From contig NZ_PNXY01000011.1 in assembly GCF_002879865.1 (NCBI RefSeq), forward strand, positions 124,001 to 188,000: a DNA stretch of 64,000 nucleotides, in the 5' to 3' direction. Of this stretch, positions 35,613-45,070 are shown one piece after another. Source of the DNA: Paraburkholderia rhynchosiae. Its GTDB lineage: Bacteria > Pseudomonadota > Gammaproteobacteria > Burkholderiales > Burkholderiaceae. The number at the start of each line of letters is the position of its first letter. Position 1 is the first letter of the stretch. A program made the translations under genes and the position numbers. The notes under the pieces are model-generated. The model did not search any database and was not told the origin of the DNA. It was given only the letters and a program-made list of their open reading frames with translations.

Positions 35613-36677
35613 TTATCGATGCATCGCCTTGAGCGAGTGCGACACCGACAACACGCCCGGCCCCGCCGTGACGATCATCAGTGCTGGAAGCAGTGTCAGA
35701 ACCATCACGCCGGTCATCTTTACCGCCATCCGGCCAATCCGTTCGCGCAGCATCGCGCGGCGCGTTTCACGCAGCCGGTCGCCGAACTGCTTCAGCGGCT
35801 CCTGCACCGCGCCGCCGTGACGGTCCACCTGAATCAGCAGGCGCACGACCGCGCGCAAGTCCTCGTTCTGGAAGCTCGATGCAAGCCGCGACAGCGACTG
35901 CTCGCGCGTGCGGCCGGCAGCGAACTGGCGCTGTGCGATTTCCAGTTCGCTCGACAGCACCGGCAACACGCCGCCAAAATCGTTGACCACGACCTGAAGG
36001 CTCTGATCGAGCGAGAGGCCCACGCCTTGCAACAGGCGCAACAGGTCAACGAGCATAGGCAGTTCATCGACGACCGCGCTGCAGCGCGCCGCCGCACGCC
36101 GGCGCAACACCAGCTTCGGCGCCATCACACCGCACACGAACGCAACGATGACCGCCAACACATAGCGCGGACGGTCGACCTGTGCGTGTCCGAGCGCGGC
36201 GACGACGAGCGGCAATACAATCGCGCCGACGATCCGTGCGATCAGGAAAAGTCCGCGCGCGCGGACATCCACGAAACCGCATTGTTCGAGCAGGCGCCGG
36301 TCCTCCTGCGCCACGACTTGCCGGCCAATGGACGTATCGAGCCAGCGGCTGCCTGCGTCGGCGCAACGTTCGAGCAAGCCCTCGATACCGTCCCGGCGTG
36401 TGCCGTGCGGCGCGACGCCGCGCAATGCCGATGCATTCGGCGAATGGGATGCATTTGACCCGTTGGCCGCATTGGACGCCTTCACTGCGCTTTGATCGAC
36501 GCGCGCCGTCGCGGCCACCGCGCTTTGCAACGCGCGCTCATCGAGTGCATGCGCGAGCGTGCGAACGCTGCGGCGCGCCGCGGCAAGACGCGCGATCAGC
36601 AAGCCGGCAAGGAGCAGCAAAGCGGCAGCCGCGACAACGAGAGCAAGTGCGAGAAGCTGGGTCGGCTGCATCGTCAT
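35613..36677 (-). CDS. tadC: Tad inner-membrane platform protein TadC
   Basis: A 354-residue protein of the T2SS GspF fold. It has an N-terminal helix, a variable linker, then hydrophobic helices (GLFLIARIVGAIVLPLVVAAL and VLAVIVAFVCGVMAPKLVL) and the GspF domain with LPMLVDLLRLLQGVGLSLDQ. A terminal helix follows (VMVLTLLPALMIVTAGPG). It pairs with TadB as the membrane platform driven by TadA. The start at 36677 overlaps the tadB stop by 4 bp (ATGA); the frame upstream of this is inside tadB and not used. Confidence 0.9.
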   Translation of the reverse strand: MTMQPTQLLALALVVAAAALLLLAGLLIARLAAARRSVRTLAHALDERALQSAVAATARVDQSAVKASNAANGSNASHSPNASALRGVAPHGTRRDGIEGLLERCADAGSRWLDTSIGRQVVAQEDRRLLEQCGFVDVRARGLFLIARIVGAIVLPLVVAALGHAQVDRPRYVLAVIVAFVCGVMAPKLVLRRRAAARCSAVVDELPMLVDLLRLLQGVGLSLDQSLQVVVNDFGGVLPVLSSELEIAQRQFAAGRTREQSLSRLASSFQNEDLRAVVRLLIQVDRHGGAVQEPLKQFGDRLRETRRAMLRERIGRMAVKMTGVMVLTLLPALMIVTAGPGVLSVSHSLKAMHR

Positions 36678-37753
36678 CCCTTCAACCGGGCTAGCCGGTA
36701 AAGCAGATACGCGCCTGTCAGTTGCAGCGCGAAGGCAAGGTACAGAATCTGGCGGCCGCCCGGATCGAACCACATCGAGCCGAAATAACGCGGGTTCGTC
36801 AAAATCAGAAATCCGCCGATGCCGATGGGCAACATGCCGAGCACCCAGGACGACAGCCGCGTTTCCGACGACATCGCGATGAGTTCCCGCTCCGCTTGCT
36901 CCAGGTCGCGCATGAACGACGACATTCGATCGAGCATCACGTCGGCGCGTCCGCCGTATTTGACCGACAGCCTCAGCACCGCGCCCACCAGTTCCAGTTC
37001 GCGCGTGCCGTAGAGCACCGCGACGTGAGATAGCGCGCGGTCGATCTCCACGCCCGATCTCAGCATCCTCGAAACATGATCGAGGCATTCGCGCAGCGGC
37101 GCCTCGGTGGTTTGCAGGGAAGCCTGGAACGCGGCGGGCACGCTGTTGCCGAGCGTGATCAGGCGGACGATGCCGTCGAGAAACGACGGCAGTTGCCGCA
37201 CAATCGCCTGGCGGCGCCTCGTTGCCCGCATCGACATCGCGAAGTAGAGAAACACCACGCAGCCAAACAGGGTGACGCCAGCGGCCAGAATCCCGCCACG
37301 GCTGCCGGCCAGGAAGCACAAAGTCGCGACAATGCCGGTAACGAGCATCGTCAACGCGCGCGCGTGACGCAGACCGGCGCGGTTGAGCATCGTGTCGATC
37401 GCGTAGCGCGCGCGTGCGCTCGCATACCGCAGGTAGGTGTTCCAGTCCGCGCCCGACGCCGGGGCCTGCGGCGCGAACGCCATCCCGGGCGCCGCGCGAC
37501 GTCCGGCAGCCGATCCTGACGCCGCGCCGGAGCCCGACCCGGAAGCGGAAGCCGAAGCGCCGCGCGTTGCCGTTGCCGCTCCCGCGCCCATGGCCGCGGC
37601 CGGCGCCGTGTTCCGCACGACGCCCACGCGGCTATCGATAAAGCGCTCGGCGCTCACCTGCTCGTAGCGTTGCGCGCCGCGCTGGAGGATCAGCAGTGCG
37701 AGCGCCGCGCACAGCAGCGCGAGCGCGGCAAAGATCAAGGCCGCGCTAGACAT
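36674..37753 (-). CDS. tadB: Tad inner-membrane platform protein TadB
   Basis: A 359-residue GspF-fold membrane protein. It has an N-terminal helix (AALIFAALALLCAALALLIL), a Gly/Ser/Ala low-complexity linker (about residues 50-95), two central helices, the GspF domain (QLPSFLDGIVRLITLGNSVP, then VGAVLRLSVKYGGRADVMLDRM) and C-terminal helices. The ATG at 37753 overlaps the end of tadA by 8 bp, matching the tight packing of the operon; the upstream in-frame ATG at 37828 would overlap tadA by 83 bp. It forms the assembly platform with TadC. Confidence 0.9.
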   Translation of the reverse strand: MSSAALIFAALALLCAALALLILQRGAQRYEQVSAERFIDSRVGVVRNTAPAAAMGAGAATATRGASASASGSGSGAASGSAAGRRAAPGMAFAPQAPASGADWNTYLRYASARARYAIDTMLNRAGLRHARALTMLVTGIVATLCFLAGSRGGILAAGVTLFGCVVFLYFAMSMRATRRRQAIVRQLPSFLDGIVRLITLGNSVPAAFQASLQTTEAPLRECLDHVSRMLRSGVEIDRALSHVAVLYGTRELELVGAVLRLSVKYGGRADVMLDRMSSFMRDLEQAERELIAMSSETRLSSWVLGMLPIGIGGFLILTNPRYFGSMWFDPGGRQILYLAFALQLTGAYLLYRLARLKG

Positions 37754-39110
37754 TGAAGCCGCCGCCGAAACCGCCGCCGCCGCCAAAACCTCCGTTGCCC
37801 GCATTGCCAGCGCCGCCCGGGTCGCCAAGCGGCTGACGGAAGCGCGCGAGTTTCGGCGAATGCGGATGAATGCCGAGCGACATCCATTGATCGAGCTCTT
37901 CGCCGTCCGCCGACATCACCGGCTCGTAGCGGTAAAGCTCTTGCGTCGCGATGATGTTGTCGGACAGGCCTGTGACCTCCGTGATCGACAGAATGCGGCG
38001 GCGTCCGTTCGAGAGCCGTCCAATCTGCACGATGAAGTCGATCGCGTTGGCGATCTGCCGGCGCAGGCTCGACTCGGTGCCCTGAAAGCCCGCGAAACCC
38101 GCCAGCATTTCGAGCCGGTACAGGCACTCGCGCGGCGAACTCGCGTGAACGGTGCCCATCGAACCGTCGTGGCCCGTGTTCATCGCCTGCAGCATTTCGA
38201 GCACCTCGCCACCGCGCACTTCGCCGACAATAATGCGATCCGGGCGCATGCGCAGCGTATTGCGCAACAGGTCGCGGATCGTCACGACACCGGCGCCGTC
38301 GAAGCCACCCGGGCGGCTTTCGAGCCGCACCACATGCGGATGGTTCAGCGACAGCTCGGCCGTGTCCTCGATCGTCACGACGCGCTCCGGCTCGGGGATG
38401 TGAAACGCCAGCGCATTGAGCAGCGACGTCTTGCCGGAACTCGTTCCGCCCGACACCAGCACATTGCAGCGCGCCTGAACCGCGGCTTCGAGCAACGTGC
38501 CGATCTCCGCGCTATAGGTGCCGTTGCCCAGCAGATCGTCGGGGCGCAGCGGGTCCTTGCGGAATTTGCGGATCGAGACGATTGGACCGTCGATCGACAA
38601 AGGCTCGATCACGACGTTCACGCGTCCGCCGTTCGGCAGCCGGGCATCGACCATCGGATTCGATTCGTCCAGACGCCGCCCGATCGGCGCAAGAATGCGC
38701 CGCACGATGCGCAGCAGGTGCGCGTTGTCCGCGAAACGCACTGGTATCTTCGCCAGCATGCCATGGCGCGATACGTACACATCGTTGTAGCCGTTGATGA
38801 GAATGTCCTCGACGGCCGGATCGTTGAGCAGATCCTCGATCGGACCGAAGCCCGCGAGTTCTTTCGTCAACGCTTCGGCGATCGCGCGCACCTCGACCTC
38901 GTTGATCGGAATGCGCCGTAGCCGCACGAAGCTATCCATTTCCAGATCGACGAACTGGTTGATCGCGTTACGCGACCAGCGGCCGAACTCCGATCCCAGT
39001 TCCTCGATACGCGTGAGCAGATGTTCGTGGGCGGCGTTCTTGATATCCTGGAACTGCTGGCTTTGCGCGAACGACGGCGCGTTGTCGGCGAATTCGATTT
39101 CTTTTGCCAT
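37746..39110 (-). CDS. tadA: Tad pilus assembly ATPase TadA (CpaF)
   Basis: A 454-residue secretion ATPase. Motifs: Walker A GGTSSGKT (221-228), DTAELSLNHPHVVRLESRPG Asp-box region, Walker B IIVGEVRGGE and the His-box GHDGSMGTVHAS. The C-terminus is a Gly/Phe/Asn-rich tail (GGGFGGGGGFGGGFNV). It powers pilin extrusion through TadB/TadC, in the cytoplasm as a hexamer. It starts 3 bp after tadZ. Typical length. Confidence 0.93.
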   Translation of the reverse strand: MAKEIEFADNAPSFAQSQQFQDIKNAAHEHLLTRIEELGSEFGRWSRNAINQFVDLEMDSFVRLRRIPINEVEVRAIAEALTKELAGFGPIEDLLNDPAVEDILINGYNDVYVSRHGMLAKIPVRFADNAHLLRIVRRILAPIGRRLDESNPMVDARLPNGGRVNVVIEPLSIDGPIVSIRKFRKDPLRPDDLLGNGTYSAEIGTLLEAAVQARCNVLVSGGTSSGKTSLLNALAFHIPEPERVVTIEDTAELSLNHPHVVRLESRPGGFDGAGVVTIRDLLRNTLRMRPDRIIVGEVRGGEVLEMLQAMNTGHDGSMGTVHASSPRECLYRLEMLAGFAGFQGTESSLRRQIANAIDFIVQIGRLSNGRRRILSITEVTGLSDNIIATQELYRYEPVMSADGEELDQWMSLGIHPHSPKLARFRQPLGDPGGAGNAGNGGFGGGGGFGGGFNV

Positions 39111-39113
39111 CGT

Positions 39114-40355
39114 CTATGACCGCCTGGAGGAAGTGGGAACGAAGCGCCTGAGCGCGCCTAACGCGGACTTGCCGCGCACCGGCGCGCTCGCGTGCGCGGG
39201 ACCGGCGAGCCGCTCGATCAAAGGTTCGAGCGCGCGGATGTATGGATCGCGTGCGCTGGAGTCGGCGAGCAGCAGCCCCTGATTCGCCGTTTGTCCGAGC
39301 ACGACGCGCCGGTCAGGCAATGCCGCGAGCAGCGCGATGCCCAAACGCTGCGCGATCTGCGCGGCGGCGAGGCCGAGATCGGCGTCGAACTTGTTGACGA
39401 TCAATCTGACGTTGGCCGTGTCCACACCCGCGTCGCGCAATCCCTCGAGCACGCCGACCGCCGACACGATCGACGCCACGCCCTGATCGCAAACGAGCCA
39501 CGCTTCGTCCGACGACTGCACGACGTGCGCGATGAACTCGATGTTGGAAAAGCCGCCCATGTCCACGATCTGTTGATCGAAAAACGCGCGCAGCCGGTTG
39601 AGCAGACTGATCGACGACGAATACGAGATCTCGCGCATGTCGGCGAGATTGGGCGGCAGCGTCGTGAACGCAAGGCCGCTCGGATGATGCGATAGCGCCG
39701 TGTGAACGAAGGTCTGGTCGAAGCGCCGCAGATTGCGCACCGCTTCGACGAAATGAAATTCGCTGCGCGCGTTGAGCATCAGGAGACCGTCGCCAGCGGG
39801 CAAGCCGAGATCGAACAACGCCGTCTGTCGGCCCTGCTGCGCGTCGCGCCGTTGCAGCATCACCGAAAGATTGGTTGCCAGCGTGCTCACGCCCATGCCG
39901 ATGCGCGCGCCGAGCAACGCAGTGACGCGGCCCTGCCGGCTTACCGGTTCGACGAGATTGTCGAGCACCTGCTGCGTGATACGCAGCGCGTCGGCGGCGG
40001 GCGCCGACAGGTCGATGAAATCGCGCACGCCAGCGCGCAACGCGGCAAGCGCGCTTTCGGGCTCCGCGAGCGAACCTGTCGCGACGATGTGCAGACCGGG
40101 ATACAACGCGCGCACCGCGCTCGTGGCTGCGCTCGCCGCTGCGCCGCGGCCGCCCGAAAAGTCCACGAAGACCAGCGCGGGGTTGAGCGTCGCAATACGC
40201 TGCGTCAGCATAGACGGGTCGAGCGTCACCGCTTCGACCGCGCCCGCGCTCAGCAACGTTTCCGAAAGCCAATGCACGTGCTCGTCGACCAGCGACGCGA
40301 ACATGAAACAGTCGGTGACAGCGTGTTCAGTCAATGAATGCGTTCTCGCGTTCAT
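39114..40355 (-). CDS. tadZ: Pilus localisation ATPase TadZ (CpaE-like)
   Basis: A 413-residue protein: an atypical receiver-like N-terminal domain (LVFVDFSGGRGAAAS) followed by a MinD/ParA-like ATPase domain. The P-loop is degenerate (LLGARIGMGVSTLATNLSV, where MinD has GKGGVGKTT), as in several CpaE/TadZ proteins. It localises the Tad apparatus to a cell pole. ATG 40355 has AAGAGG 9 nt upstream; ATG 40364 is an alternative but would sit on that RBS. Confidence 0.85.
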   Translation of the reverse strand: MNARTHSLTEHAVTDCFMFASLVDEHVHWLSETLLSAGAVEAVTLDPSMLTQRIATLNPALVFVDFSGGRGAAASAATSAVRALYPGLHIVATGSLAEPESALAALRAGVRDFIDLSAPAADALRITQQVLDNLVEPVSRQGRVTALLGARIGMGVSTLATNLSVMLQRRDAQQGRQTALFDLGLPAGDGLLMLNARSEFHFVEAVRNLRRFDQTFVHTALSHHPSGLAFTTLPPNLADMREISYSSSISLLNRLRAFFDQQIVDMGGFSNIEFIAHVVQSSDEAWLVCDQGVASIVSAVGVLEGLRDAGVDTANVRLIVNKFDADLGLAAAQIAQRLGIALLAALPDRRVVLGQTANQGLLLADSSARDPYIRALEPLIERLAGPAHASAPVRGKSALGALRRFVPTSSRRS

Positions 40356-40506
40356 GGTGCCCATCCTCTTGCGGCATCGGCCGGAGCGCCTTTGCCTTTT
40401 CTTTTACTCGTGCCTTCCCTCGCCCGCTACGGCGCGTCGCGACGCGAGCGGGCCGACCGCCTGCCAACGACTCCGCACGACTGGGGCCGCGAGCGCCCGC
40501 GCCTGC

Positions 40507-41958
40507 TCACTTCGAAAATCCCGGCACGGCGTCGCGTGACGCCACGCCCCCTAACAATGAACGCCACACCGGTGCGTTGCGCTGCTCGGCCTGCTCGCCC
40601 GGCGTGGCCGGCAAGGTCGCGCCCCTGGCGAGCGGGGACACCAGATGCGGGGTCACGATAATCACCAGTTCCTTGTCGTTCTGCTGATAGTTGAGCTGCT
40701 TGAAGAACGCGCCGATTATCGGCAGGTCGCCAAGTAGCGGCACCTTGGCCACGTTCGAAATCGTTTCGCGATCGATCAGTCCGCCGATCACGAAGCTCTC
40801 GCCGTCGCCGAGTTCGACGGTCGTATCGGTGCGGCGCGTGGTGATCGCGGGCACGGACACGCCGCTGATCGTGACGGCGTTCGCGAAGTCGAGCTGACTC
40901 GCTTCCGGCGCGACTTTCAAAGCGATGCGCTGCGGACTCAGCACGGTCGGTGTGAGGGTGAGGCCCACGCCGTACGGCTTATATTCGATCGACGTGGTGC
41001 CGAGACCCTGCGGAATCGGCACGGGAATTTCACCGCCAGCGAGAAAACTTGCGCTCTGTCCGGACAGCGCGACGAGCGTCGGTTCGGCGAGAATCCGCGC
41101 GAGGTTGTTGCTCTCCATCAGGCTCAGGTCGGCGAACAGACCGTGCGTGGCCGAGTTGAATACGAGGTTGAACGCCGACGAGATCGGCGCGACCGACGTG
41201 AACGACGGCGCAGGGCCGTTGGTGGCGGAAGTCAGCGCGGACCGCGCAAACGAGCCAAACGTAAAGCCGTTGTTCTGCTTCAGGATGTTCAGGCCGACCT
41301 GCTTGAGCACCGAGCGGCTGAATTCGACGACGCGCACGTCGACTTGCACGACCGAACGGGTGGCGACCGTGGACGTGTCGTAGATCTGCGCGCCATTCGT
41401 GCCGCCCGCCCCGCTTGCGCCATCGCCACCATTGCCGTTGGCCTTGCCCTTACCGTTGCCATTGCTTGCCGCGCCGCCGTTCGCTCCTCTGCCGAGCGCC
41501 GCTCGCTGATGCGCCTCAATCTCAGCGGCGGCCACAGCACGCTGATGCATTTCCATCGTCGGCGCGGCGCCGGAAATCAATGCGGTGTCGCCGAGCACCT
41601 TGACCGAAGGCGTGCCGGGCCCGATCAATGTCTTTGCAGCGGCCGAGCCCACATTCACGACGTACGACATCGGCGTGTCCTTGCCCTGCTCCCACAACAT
41701 CACGTTCGTACTGCCCGGCGACTTGCCGATCAGCAGTACGCCGCCAGCCTTCTCGCCCCTGATGACGAGCACGTCGGCGACGCTCGGGTCGCCAATCGCG
41801 ACACGCCGCAGCGTGTGTCCGCTCGCGAGCGACTGCTGCGACCCGACCACGATGTCGAGTTCTTGCGCGCCGCCCGCAGCCAGGCTCGCCGACGACACGA
41901 CCATCGACGAGCCGCACAGCAGCGCCGTTGTCCCGTACCCAAAGATGCGTTTGTTCAT
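40507..41958 (-). CDS. rcpA: Tad secretin RcpA (CpaC)
   Basis: A 483-residue outer-membrane secretin. It has a signal peptide (MNKRIFGYGTTALLCGSSMV), a BON/pilus-associated N-domain (LVIRGEKAGGVLLIGKSPGSTNVMLW, a T2SS-N-like fold), a Gly/Asn/Ala linker, then the secretin core with LVALSGQSASFLAGGEIPVP and the terminal signature VPLLGDLPIIGAFFKQ. It forms the outer-membrane channel for Flp pili. ATG 41958 gives the export signal; the frame extends upstream to 42027 over rcpC without benefit. A 142-bp gap separates it from tadZ. Confidence 0.92.
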   Translation of the reverse strand: MNKRIFGYGTTALLCGSSMVVSSASLAAGGAQELDIVVGSQQSLASGHTLRRVAIGDPSVADVLVIRGEKAGGVLLIGKSPGSTNVMLWEQGKDTPMSYVVNVGSAAAKTLIGPGTPSVKVLGDTALISGAAPTMEMHQRAVAAAEIEAHQRAALGRGANGGAASNGNGKGKANGNGGDGASGAGGTNGAQIYDTSTVATRSVVQVDVRVVEFSRSVLKQVGLNILKQNNGFTFGSFARSALTSATNGPAPSFTSVAPISSAFNLVFNSATHGLFADLSLMESNNLARILAEPTLVALSGQSASFLAGGEIPVPIPQGLGTTSIEYKPYGVGLTLTPTVLSPQRIALKVAPEASQLDFANAVTISGVSVPAITTRRTDTTVELGDGESFVIGGLIDRETISNVAKVPLLGDLPIIGAFFKQLNYQQNDKELVIIVTPHLVSPLARGATLPATPGEQAEQRNAPVWRSLLGGVASRDAVPGFSK

Positions 41959-41998
41959 TTTTTTATGGACGCGCGTGGCCGCGTGCTCCCTGAAACCG

Positions 41999-42955
41999 CT
42001 ATCGGGCGACCGTTTCGGCGCGCCCACCCCGTATCACTTCGATTGCCCCGCCCGCGCTGCCAGCGTTCCCCGCGTTCGCCCCGTTCCTCGCTATCCGGCT
42101 GGGCGGCGGGGCCGGACGCGGTGCGGACGGCGTCCGTGGCGCGGCGTTGGCACCGCCGCCCGACAACGCGTCGAGCGAGACGCCGGCCGCGGCACGCGTC
42201 GAGTCCTGTAGCACCGCCGCGCCCGCTGGCGTCGATGTCTTCAGGACGGCCGGCAGCGGTGCGAAAGCGTCGACGTCGGTTACTTCGGCATCCTTCGGAT
42301 TGCGCAGCGCGAACACCAGCCGCCCGGACGTCTCGGCAAGCGCCAGGCGGTCGACATCCGCAACCGGCACGGCGAGCACTGCCGTGCGCACAACACCGTT
42401 CGGCTCGCCCGACGTGTCGCCGCCAGCCGTTGCATTGCCAAACGCGAGAACGCGCACTTTCGACATCAGAAGACGCGCCTGGGTACGGTCGACTTCCGCG
42501 CCGCTGCCCAGATTGCCGTCGCGTTTGAGCGTGAAGAACACATCGACGAAATTGCCTGGCCGCAAGCGGTTGCCAACCGCATTCGATTCCTCGACGGGTA
42601 CCGCCACCGCCCGCTCGCCCGCTTCGATCCGCTCGGCCAGTCCCGACGACAGTTGTTGTTCGAGCACGGGCGACTCCGCGCCGATGTCGGCTGCGGGCAA
42701 GCGGCCCACGAGCAGCGATGGATCGGCGAAAGCGCCATTGGGATTGATTGGCAACGGCTGGACGCGCAGCGCGTCGACGGCGATCGGCTTGCCCGCGGGC
42801 AGAACGCGGGTCGCCACGACCACCGGGAAAACCGCTTGCTTGAAGGAGGTCACGGGCGCGGGCGCCGGCCGGCGCAACAGCGTCACGGCGAATAGGCCGA
42901 GCAATAGCGCAAGAGCGATCAGCGCGCCGGCCGCGATGCGGGTCAGCTTCAGCAT
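41999..42955 (-). CDS. rcpC: Flp pilus assembly protein RcpC (CpaB)
   Basis: A 318-residue protein with an N-terminal anchor helix (RIAAGALIALALLLGLFAVTLL), a SAF domain (VVVATRVLPAGKPIAVDALR) and a CpaB/RcpC domain (VPVEESNAVGNRLRPGNFVDVFFTL). A Pro/Ala/Gly-rich tail ends it. It is periplasmic and works with the secretin RcpA, encoded 40 bp downstream. An alternative ATG is at 42979. Confidence 0.9.
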   Translation of the reverse strand: MLKLTRIAAGALIALALLLGLFAVTLLRRPAPAPVTSFKQAVFPVVVATRVLPAGKPIAVDALRVQPLPINPNGAFADPSLLVGRLPAADIGAESPVLEQQLSSGLAERIEAGERAVAVPVEESNAVGNRLRPGNFVDVFFTLKRDGNLGSGAEVDRTQARLLMSKVRVLAFGNATAGGDTSGEPNGVVRTAVLAVPVADVDRLALAETSGRLVFALRNPKDAEVTDVDAFAPLPAVLKTSTPAGAAVLQDSTRAAAGVSLDALSGGGANAAPRTPSAPRPAPPPSRIARNGANAGNAGSAGGAIEVIRGGRAETVAR

Positions 42956-43046
42956 GATGGCCCGCGCCAGGAATCGCACGGGGCCATGCAGCCCGGATGC
43001 GCGGATGAACGGGCAGGACTCGACGAGACAGGAGTGCGTGCGTAAG

Positions 43047-43562
43047 TCAAAGTATGTTCACCGGGTTGAGTTGGACCGTGGCGGTACTGGTCAGGTTGTC
43101 GGGCAGCACGAGTCCGAGCAAAGGCAGATTCGGAATCAGAGGATGAGCGGCGTAGTCGTACGTCAGCGTCACCGCGATACACGTCATGCTGGGCTGATAG
43201 CTGCATGCGCCCGGCGTGGTCTGGCATGCGGCCGTGTTGATCATCTGCGCGACCATATTGGTTGCCGTGGTGCACGCGGCTGCGGCGCGCAGGTTGATCG
43301 CGGCCGGGACGTTGCTCGCGCTCTGGTAATTCAATGCGGCGCGCGCGCCTTCTTCGCTGGCAAGCGTGAGGCTCTGCTGCGCGACGAAAATCAGACTGAA
43401 CGTCACGAGCGCATAGAACACGCAGAAGAAAAGCGGGAACACAAGGGCGAATTCGATCGCCGTGGCGCCGCGTTGGAGGCGCTTTGTGCGCGTCAGGCAA
43501 TTCATGGGCTCGGCGCGCCTGGTAGCTTGCGGTTTGTGGGCGTGGCACGTACGTGGGCTCAT
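43047..43562 (-). CDS. tadE: Pseudopilin-like TadE
   Basis: A 171-residue protein. RGATAIEFALVFPLFFCVFY (around residues 31-50) is the TadE prepilin-like motif with Glu at +5 after Gly. The rest is an extracytoplasmic domain with six or so Cys. TadE is processed by TadV and probably forms a minor pilin. GGGAGG lies 7 nt upstream of ATG 43562, which overlaps the tadV stop as ATGA; an inner ATG at 43505 would give a shorter leader but lacks an RBS. Confidence 0.87.
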   Translation of the reverse strand: MSPRTCHAHKPQATRRAEPMNCLTRTKRLQRGATAIEFALVFPLFFCVFYALVTFSLIFVAQQSLTLASEEGARAALNYQSASNVPAAINLRAAAACTTATNMVAQMINTAACQTTPGACSYQPSMTCIAVTLTYDYAAHPLIPNLPLLGLVLPDNLTSTATVQLNPVNIL

Positions 43563-44059
43563 CGGACGCCTCCCGGAGCGACTTGCGCGGCGAGCCATAC
43601 GATCCGCGGCAAGGTGAGACATGCCGCAAACGGCGGCGAGCGCCGGCCCGCCAGGTCGAACGTCGGCTGGCGGCGCTCCAGCAACACAGCGACGCGTGTC
43701 CGGGTCGCGATGAGTATCCACAGCGCATGTATGCCGGCGGCGACACTCGCCACGGCCCACAGCCCGACCAGCGCATGTATGCCGCACCACGCGCCAGGTA
43801 CGGCGAAAACCTTGACGTCCGCCGCGCCCATCACGCCCATCGCGAAGAATGGCAGCAGCGCGACGAGGCCAGCGGCAGCGCCGGCCCCGGCCTGGCCCAG
43901 CGAGATTCCAGACGGACTGACGTGCATTAAGGCGCACGCGAACGCCGCCATCGATCCCATAACGACAAGTGCATTGGAAATACGCCGGCTGCGGTAATCG
44001 CAAATCGCGATCCACGCACACCAGACCATGAGCAAAAGAAGCGCGACGGGTAATTTCAT
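43559..44059 (-). CDS. tadV: Prepilin peptidase TadV (A24 family)
   Basis: A 166-residue membrane aspartyl protease with several helices. The two catalytic Asp are visible: in WIAICDYRSRRISN and in GVMGAADVKVFAV (the GxGD motif appears as GAAD). TadV cleaves the leaders of Flp, TadE and TadF-type pilins. ATG 44059 is used; an upstream start at 44128 adds 23 unlikely residues. It follows flp after a terminator-like hairpin. Confidence 0.9.
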   Translation of the reverse strand: MKLPVALLLLMVWCAWIAICDYRSRRISNALVVMGSMAAFACALMHVSPSGISLGQAGAGAAAGLVALLPFFAMGVMGAADVKVFAVPGAWCGIHALVGLWAVASVAAGIHALWILIATRTRVAVLLERRQPTFDLAGRRSPPFAACLTLPRIVWLAAQVAPGGVR

Positions 44060-44140
44060 GTCGGACTCGATAGGCGAAACAATTTCACCCGGACTGCAAT
44101 GGCAGTCCGAGTGCGGCCTATCAGGCAAGGTCTTTACAGC

Positions 44141-44180
44141 AAATAAAAGCGTGAGCTGCTAAAGAATTAGTGGCTCACGC
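44141..44180 (-). terminator. Terminator/attenuator between flp and tadV
   Basis: On the minus strand a perfect 8-bp stem GCGTGAGC / GCTCACGC with a 16-nt loop is followed by TTTTATTT. It lies 30 bp after the flp stop, so most transcripts would end here, giving more pilin than assembly proteins. Confidence 0.75.
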
Positions 44181-44209
44181 GAAATTCGCCGGGGACCTGC
44201 ACCGCTTTT

Positions 44210-44395
44210 TTAATTACCGCTGCTCGAAGCGGTCGGCAACAGGCTAGCGACCGTCTCAAATGCCGTTTTAAGCTGCGTACCGAGACCCTGCACGGTTGAG
44301 CCGATAACGACGACGATGAGCCCCGCGATGAGGCCATATTCCAGAGCTGTAACGCCCCGGTTATCTCTCAGGAAGCGTGTGGCCAATTTTTTCAT
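44210..44395 (-). CDS. flp: Flp type IVb pilin
   Basis: A 61-residue prepilin. The leader MKKLATRFLRDNRG is followed by VTALEYGLIAGLIVVVIGST, so processing after Gly14 leaves Val1 and Glu5, the Flp motif. The tail is short and Ser/Thr-rich (LLPTASSSGN). It is the major subunit of the Tad adhesive pilus. First gene of the tad locus; separated from tadV by a hairpin terminator. Confidence 0.95.
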   Translation of the reverse strand: MKKLATRFLRDNRGVTALEYGLIAGLIVVVIGSTVQGLGTQLKTAFETVASLLPTASSSGN

Positions 44396-45070
44396 TGTTA
44401 CCCTCGGTCTTTGATTTATTGGTGTTTCTGTGTGCCGCGTTACGTAGCGAAGTCTTCAACGCCTGGCGCCGTGGGTCTCTCATTCCTGGCACCAACTGTT
44501 ACGTTGCAATTGCTCCGCTTTGCGACCGCCCTCGACAAAACGGATGTTGTATGAGCTGTCTGTTCGATAACCCACCTCCCTCGTGAATCCGTCCAACTTC
44601 CGGTTTTTATAGCCGAACAATCCCGTTTAAGCAATTGTTCTTTGCCCGCATACATGTGTTCTTGTCATTGCTTGTCTTTCTTGTCCGTGCTTGCCCACAC
44701 ATAGGTTAACGGCAGTTCGTGCGCTTGCAGCACATAGGATTAACCATAATTTTTGAATCGGTGCACTAATTATCTGTTTAACAGAACCTTTCAAGTGCAT
44801 GAGTTTGCGATGCGCGTCTCGCGTAACGGCGGCGTCGTAACGGCGCACGCTGCGCGCTACGTTACACAGCCTCTTTAAAGGCGACGAAAATCGGTTTTAT
44901 CGAGCGCGTTCTGATTTAGCGTGCACTTCATCGAATCCTGCGGCGCCTTATTCAATAAGGCCTGGCCGTGCGTATTCGAAGAAATCTGGGCCATTGATCA
45001 GTTTAATGGCACGGGTCCTGCAGAGATAGCCCGCAGCAGCAACCAGATAACACATGCGATGCGAGGCGAC
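44396..45070. promoter_or_regulatory. Divergent promoter region of flp and the lipoprotein operon
   Basis: 675 bp with no gene. It is AT-richer than its surroundings around 44620-44790, the likely promoter zone. It contains two direct copies of CGTAACGGCG (44822-44831 and 44836-44845, 14-bp period), an inverted CGTTAC at 44860-44865, and two copies of GTTACGT nearer flp (44439-44445, 44498-44504). These may be binding sites of one regulator. No canonical RpoN -24/-12 element was found facing flp. Confidence 0.5.

Noticed and set aside
44396..44900. RpoN promoter in front of flp
   Set aside because: A TGGCAC occurs near 44487, but it is on the wrong strand and no GC lies at the required -12 spacing.
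31102..45070. Tad locus as a recent genomic island
   Set aside because: Base composition and codon use look like the neighbours. No integrase, tRNA end or direct repeats were seen.
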